Assembly (NCBI GenBank): GCA_003427395.1
Contig: BFEA01001046.1
Coordinates: 80,535-101,583 of the forward strand
Reading direction: 5' to 3'
Length of the DNA stretch: 21,049 nucleotides
Source of the DNA: Chara braunii
Taxonomy: Eukaryota; Streptophyta; Charophyceae; Charales; Characeae
The stretch's first letter is position 1; each line of letters starts with the position of its first letter. Positions 16,725 through 21,049 of the stretch are shown piece by piece. The position numbers were made by a program, and so were the translations under genes. Below the pieces are notes generated by a model. The model saw only the letters and a list, made by a program, of their open reading frames with translations, was not told where the DNA came from and did no database searches.

Positions 16725-17895
16725 CTCTCGCAGCCTGGCTGGGCTGGCCTGGGCCCAGAAGCTTCCGGAAGGCCCCAGGATGCTGTCTGGATGCAGCAGC
16801 TACTGGGCTGCTGGGCCTCNTTCGGTTGGGCGCCCAACTGTCTCTGTATGAGGCTGCGAATCACGCCCAGGGCCTGCATTCTTTGGAAAGGCCCGGTAGG
16901 CCGTGGAAATGTCTTNGGTACTCGGCCTGTGTTTCTTTCAACCAACTGGCGNGTCGCAACTGCCTGGACCCCAAATATGAAATTGACAGTCGAGGGCCTC
17001 TTGCAAAAAGCCAGGCCCGCCTTCACTTAGGGCGGGTAAGGCTGCAGACAGGGCCCCGTAGGCCTACCGAGGACACTGATCCTCGCAGTAGAGTCATCTG
17101 TGGGGATTGTCTCGTAGCAGCGTGTAATGCCCGTTGAGTATACTGAGTAGATCTGTGAAGGTAGGTTGTAGACGTAGTCTGAGAAAGAGTCCGCTGTCCA
17201 CCAGAATGGTACCTTGTAGCCGGTTTTGATTTCAGTATTCTCTGTTAATTGGCCACAATGTTTTTTTACCATTTGTGCCAACAACTTCAGTGAGGCAACA
17301 CAAATGTCCGCCAGGGGGGAGAAAATTACATCTGCGGCCGCATTAGTTAGCCACCAGAAAGACTTAGTGTCTTTTGTGTTTTTTGTATATTGCCATGAGG
17401 TAGGGGAGTTCCTTAGTGCGAAAAGGACAAAAGGGGGAAAAAAGTTTTAAAAAACATTGATTTGCTGTTCTATATCGTTAAGAAGGCCAAAGGTGGAAAT
17501 TTTGCAGGCGGTGAAGTCTTCACCAGTGAGTCTTTGAAGCGCTATTTATCTAATGTTGTTGACACACTGTCAGGTGATGGTGGGGATGTTGGGGGCTTTG
17601 TCTGCGCCGGAGATGTGAAAGATGTCAGTCAGGAATTTGATTTCATGCTGTAAATTGTAGCTGTTAAGATATGTGTGCGCCGTTCTGCGGTGTTTTGAGC
17701 AATTGAATTTTGTCCTTATGGTATTCCGGAGCTGTTTGAATGCATAGTTTTGTTGTTCTGGAGTGATTGCCAGTCCCTCTTGGTTGAGAAGGTCCAACAA
17801 TATGTGAAGGAGGGCATCTGTCAGCTCCTGTAGAACCTCAGCGACACTGTAGGGTTTGAGGGGGAATATGGTTCATTCCCATTCGTGGTTGGTTT

Positions 17896-17938
17896 CTCAG
17901 GTCTTTTTTTTTTTTTTTTTTTTTTACCCCTCAGGTCT
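17896..17938. mobile_element. Tail-only poly(T) insertion with 9-bp target duplication
   Basis: CTCAGGTCT at 17896-17904 recurs at 17930-17938. Between them lies a run of T (to 17925) and ACCC. This looks like retroposition of little more than a poly(A) tail into the RT remnant, or replication slippage. It adds 34 bp to the RT reading frame. Confidence 0.4.
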
Positions 17939-18046
17939 ATGTTTCGGATGAGGTCTAAATTTGAAGTGATGACATGGGGCGGTGAGTCAAGGTTACCACA
18001 GGGTTGGACAAACGGTGCATATCTGGGTTGTTGACGGCAAATCTGC

Positions 18047-18161
18047 AATTAACTTGATGAAAATTACAAGTAATAACTAAAACACAGCAATCGCACAACA
18101 ATCACAGTGTTTTTGTTTGTTTTATTATTGATTATTGACATAATTTTTCATCAAATTAATT
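18047..18161. repeat. AT-rich palindrome with arms of about 38 bp
   Basis: AATTAACTTGATGAAAATTA from 18047 is matched by the reverse complement AATTAATTTGATGAAAAATT read from 18161. Similarity weakens inward over about 38 bp, with a centre of about 40 bp. It separates the minus-strand RT remnant from a plus-strand coding-like stretch. It could be a small MITE or a breakpoint palindrome. Confidence 0.6.
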
Positions 18162-18166
18162 GCTAG

Positions 18167-18640
18167 ACACGACAAATCCTGCACTTTGCTAATCTAGGGT
18201 CTCCCGTGCATGACTTCGTCAAACAACAAGCTGGCGATCTACAAGTTATGGAGGACGGAAGACTGGGATGGAGAAGGCAGACCCTATTCCCTGACCACCT
18301 ATTAATCCACCTACACTACAAAAACAGACTACTTGAGAGGTGTAACACAAAAAAAGTTTTAAAAACTCTTTTCTGAAATTTTCAAACGTTGTAACCCGGA
18401 AGCAGCTACACTATACTGAAGAAGTTCACATATAACGTACTAACTGTAGTCCCATTTGGGAAAATGACCTCAACCGCAAAGTTCAGGGGTCCGGTGTAGG
18501 GTCTGGTAGGGGAAAAAAAAAAGGGACCCTGTGGGCCCTCAGTGAGGCAAAAGAAAGCGACCTCGTGAAGGCTCGCATGGAGGTGGAAGTCACACCAGTG
18601 CTTTTAGGAGTGTATCTGTCTGGCCAGAATGTACGGAAAG
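18167..18640 (+). pseudogene. Unrecognised plus-strand coding-like stretch, frameshifted, no start codon
   Basis: Frame 1 is open from after TAG 18164 to TGA 18416 (83 codons) and reads HFANLGSPVHDFVKQQ, MEDGRLGWRRQTLFPDHL, LFSEIFKRCNPEAATLY. Frame 2 is open from about 18435 to past 18640 and reads SPIWENDLNRKVQG, then ALSEAKESDLVKARMEVEV, then TPVLLGVYLSGQNVRKVISY, before running into T-rich low-complexity code. Amino-acid balance and lack of repeats make these look translated, unlike most frames here. Neither begins with a usable ATG. They could be two exons of a host gene, or a retroelement domain broken by one frameshift. I do not recognise a family. Moderate to low confidence. Confidence 0.35.
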
Positions 18641-19703
18641 TGATTTCTTATGTTTTTTTTTTGTTTTTTGCTTGTTCTCTATTCTTTTTCATGCCCTGCC
18701 AGCGAGGCAGGGCGGTTTCCACGGGGGGCAGGTAACTGCCTCACTCACGACATACTAACATCAACGCTGTGGCATTCTCTATTGGACCGTGATCACAGCA
18801 TAAGGGAAGTTTTTTTTTTTGGTTCTTCATTTGATATGCCTGAGGGACAGTCTCACCAGCACCTCATAGAATGTATCTGATGGCTACAACAGAAGTCTCT
18901 GTTTGTTTTTTTTCCCTTTTTTTTTGCTTCTTTTCGAAGTAGCTACTGTTGAGTACCAGAAAAGAAAATACGATGGGAACCAGGCTCGGCAGAACTCGGT
19001 GCGCAGTGAAAATCAGGATCGGCAAAAACAGGATCGGAGGTAGTGGTGGCTTAAACAGAACTTTATGATTCTAGCTCCTTTCCGTTCTGGGGAGCATCGG
19101 TCCAGTTCCTATTCCACCGGCAAGTCAAAAGGAAGTACATATAGGACTCGTGCACGCTCTTCGCCTTCATGGTCGGGAAGCCCGACGGACGGCATTGATT
19201 ACTTCCCACGTGAAGGATGGCATGGTACCCCCCCTCACCCCTGCCTAAGCTAGCCTGATTTCTGTGTTCAGGTTCTAAGTTATGGGATCAAAGTTCATCA
19301 AACCTATTATTTTGGTCTCTGTAAACTTGCTTGGTGGGGACTCGTCCTGCCTGTTCCTCTCAGTTCCTTGACTGGCTGAATGTCTTTAAGTACTAGAACT
19401 GCATACTTGCCCCTCCATTTAGATCTTGATGAACTTTATTCTTTCTCCGGCGTAGCTTCTAATGTCTTTGGTTGAGGATATTAAGGTCTACTATCCTACC
19501 TTGTTTAAATTTCACCTTCCACCAGCTCTTACTGGTGTCAAAACCCTAAACCCTGGCTAGTTTAGCTGGTCGGGTAATTAGAACACGGTGACCTCCCTCG
19601 ACTTCTCTAACTATGGTCTGTGTCCCTTATTCTAGGATTTTCTCTCCTTGGTAAAAGATACTGCCATTTTGTGTAGCTTTTCTGTAGGGCGGAGCTGGTA
19701 CTG
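18641..19703. other. No gene seen
   Basis: Contains T-rich runs (18653-18670, 18810-18820, 18905-18925), a CCCTGCC…GGCAGGG inverted pair near 18693-18712 and a CCCTAAACCC telo-box-like motif near 19542-19553. Frames 18650-18880 and 19065-19253 (plus) have no recognised domain. Confidence 0.4.
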
Positions 19704-21049
19704 CTAAGCTGGCTTCAGAAGAGATTGTGTGGGATGTTTACAGATCTGGGTTAACTTAGGAGGATTGATGTTTATTGTGTTTGAGGGTGAGAAGTCTTGT
19801 CCCGTTTTCCGGCAGGTGCAGCTCCCCACCAATAGACTGGAGCTTCCTGCAAGACAGGTAGGAGTGTATGGCATAGACTTTGACTCATACAGGACGACCT
19901 CCCTACTCAATTGATCATATGTGATGTCGGCCTGTTGAGACTTGTCAAAGAAATGCCCGCGTAGGGCCTCTGGGATGGCACGATAAAACAACTTGACCAA
20001 CTGGGGCTCGGTGACCCCGTGGTCAGGGACGGCTACCAAGTCGTCCATAGTACTCTTGAGTGCCTTAGCACTCCTCCACTGCCGCGAGTGGATCGTTTGG
20101 AGCTTATCAGAGGTTCTAATGCCTCGCGTTGGGTCAACGAACCGCTCCTTGAGGAGCTTGAGGAATTGAGAAAGAGGAGAAACTTTGGAATACGCAACCA
20201 GGTTGTTTTCACAACCGGCTGTACGCGCAAGAGACCTGGCAAAACTAGCCGCTTCATCTTTGANGGCCTGGAAGGNCACAAGGACTTGTTCCTCGACCAA
20301 GATATGCTGCAAATAAATATAACTATTGACACTGGCTTCCCAGTTGTCAAAGTTTTCTTCCTTTTTCCCCCCGTACGCATCTNGGAACTTGAGTTTCACT
20401 GGATCCTTACGGGGTCTGGCCTCTCCCTCTACAGCGGCTACNGCTTTGGCACCCTGAATGGCGCCCTCACAAAACTTCCCTACATTATCTCTCAATTGCT
20501 TCACTTCGCCCCCAATATGGGTGACGAACTCGCGCGCGAAATCTCTAAACCCTGATCGCATGGCACTCAACGCTACATCCTGGCTCCAGCTTGTCTGGCG
20601 CTCCTCCATCTAGGCCTTGCTCAACACCTCCAGATACCCCAGTACTTTGTCCCACTTGGCCTTATCGTCTGGTTGGGCCAGCACCTCCGCTCTACACTCC
20701 TGCACCTTTGCCACCTCTGCGGTCATCTTGTTCACTTCCTCTCTCCTCTTCTTCTTCTCTCTCTTCATCCTCAACTTCCATGCTAACTTTTGTTCCTCCT
20801 CCCTCTCTCTTCGTTCCAACGGGTCTGTCATGGCTGTTAGCTCGGCGGCCAGCGCAGCCTTCTCATCCTTAGTTACATAGGACTCCGCCTCCTCGTCTTC
20901 CCCCAACGATAAATTAGCGACCCACTCGCTGATCTTCTTCTCTAGCCCTGTATCTGTTTCCCTTGTCATCGTGCCACCACTACTCCCTTCTCCACTCTCA
21001 ATCCTCATCCTCTCTTTCTCTTCTTCTGCTGCCGCTTCTGCTTCAGCAA
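19704..21049 (-). pseudogene. LTR-retrotransposon gag, split by an in-frame TAG, open at window edge
   Basis: One minus-strand frame enters from the right edge and stays open to TAG at 20610-20612. ATG follows at once and the same frame runs 301 more residues to 19704. The upstream part (132 residues from the first in-window Met, plus about 13 before it) is a charged coiled coil rich in Glu/Lys/Arg. The downstream part is a gag core: DNWEASVNSYIYLQHI, then SPLSQFLKLLKERFVDP, DLVAVPDHGVTEPQLVKLFY and IPEALRGHFF, matching the usual retrotransposon gag layout. No zinc knuckle is present; the last 45 or so residues look non-conserved. It lacks protease and pol downstream, so the element is truncated there. 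Four N calls fall inside (20264, 20276, 20383, 20442). The type recalls gags I associate with charophyte genomes. Confidence 0.75.

Larger units (their letters stand above)
16140..17027. other. Non-RT sequence interrupting the reverse transcriptase
   Basis: Separates RT motif A from the motif B piece. It contains a CAT microsatellite (16414-16440), a GC-rich half with many CTGGCC/GGCC palindromes, a hairpin at 16685-16724 and three N calls (16820, 16916, 16952). Frames on both strands of 16539-17137 are open through GC content and show no domain. Probably a later insertion, though no terminal repeat or target duplication could be fixed. Confidence 0.45.
15426..18045 (-). pseudogene. Degenerate reverse transcriptase of a retroelement, interrupted
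   Basis: Read on the minus strand. One frame runs from about 17865 to 17027 with a few in-frame stops (TGA at 17570-17572 and two TAA). It includes TAHTYLNSYNLQHEIKFLTD and motif A, TGITRCYETIPTDD (17134-17093). Motif B is MGIPKGLSCSPIWCNLYF (about 15816-15763), after a one-base frame change in the piece 15803-16105. Motif C is YFDG (15669-15658) where YxDD is expected, so a catalytic Asp is lost. A terminal piece 15524-15426 (CNFLNVMVEILDPDVGTY) closes with TAA. Between motifs A and B lies about 0.9 kb without RT sequence (about 16140-17027). The A-B-C order on one strand makes RT identity likely. I cannot place it firmly in a family. Confidence 0.65.

Noticed and set aside
16539-17137. Ala/Gly/Leu-rich frames on both strands
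   Set aside because: GC-driven openness, contains Ns, no domain; the segment interrupts the RT.
17027-17284. Telomerase reverse transcriptase gene
   Set aside because: Motif A recalls TERT, but there is no TERT-specific domain around it, and the flanking RT pieces look like a decayed retroelement.
20033-20555. Plus-strand frame of 178 residues opposite gag
   Set aside because: A shadow of the conserved minus-strand gag core.
1-21049. CRISPR arrays, prokaryotic operons, phage or toxin-antitoxin modules
   Set aside because: No regularly spaced short direct repeats with unique spacers, no ribosome-binding-site/operon spacing, and no bacterial gene families; the window is eukaryotic in character.

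Overview
This window looks like repeat-dense, gene-poor nuclear DNA of a plant-lineage eukaryote. My best guess is a streptophyte alga such as Chara. The grounds are plant-type CCCTAAA motifs, a primer-binding site matching plant initiator tRNA-Met, a class II (organellar-type) tRNA-Tyr relic, decayed retroelement proteins of a kind I associate with charophyte genomes, and almost no host coding sequence. The species call is inference. No bacterial operon, phage module or CRISPR array is present.

Layout, left to right. Positions 1-4619 read best as the 5' part of one degenerate minus-strand LTR retrotransposon: candidate 5' LTR (3846-4619), primer-binding site (3833-3844), a long repeat-rich leader (about 2160-3832) and a broken gag (1-2160). 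Positions 4620-9000 are non-coding and full of simple repeats, fold-back repeats (6205-6328, 7064-7231, 7399-7510), a three-copy dispersed repeat (6450-7050) and two tRNA-derived SINE-like elements (about 6604-6718 minus, 8296-8560 plus).

The only intact, convincing host gene is at 9661-10056 (minus): a secreted two-domain Kazal-like protease inhibitor with ten cysteines per domain in a perfect 48-residue repeat. Just upstream of its start lies a CT microsatellite broken by a Nextera/Tn5 mate-pair junction adapter (10122-10151). This is a library artefact, so the join there is doubtful.

Positions 11484-12052 hold two adjacent organellar-type tRNA relics, tRNA-Arg(UCU) and tRNA-Tyr(GUA). The tRNA-Tyr is cut in its variable arm by a 403-bp MITE-like element (11520-11922) with terminal inverted repeats and a 3-bp target duplication.

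Positions 12650-15220 carry GC-rich open frames of unclear meaning, then a chromodomain-like integrase tail (13918-14163, plus) followed by a candidate 3' LTR (14202-15220) with TATA box and polyadenylation signal. Positions 15426-18045 (minus) are a degenerate reverse transcriptase with recognisable motifs A, B and C, interrupted by about 0.9 kb of foreign sequence. A short palindrome (18047-18161) separates it from a plus-strand, possibly coding stretch with no start codon (18167-18640). The right end (19704-21049, minus) is a gag gene of another LTR element, open at the window edge and split by one in-frame TAG. Seven isolated N calls fall in two repeat segments.

The window is mostly a record of nested mobile-element insertion and decay. 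I do not see a new multi-gene system. The most unusual objects are the ten-cysteine Kazal protein, the transposon-split tRNA-Tyr relic, and the two unassigned coding-like stretches at 13918-14163 and 18167-18640.
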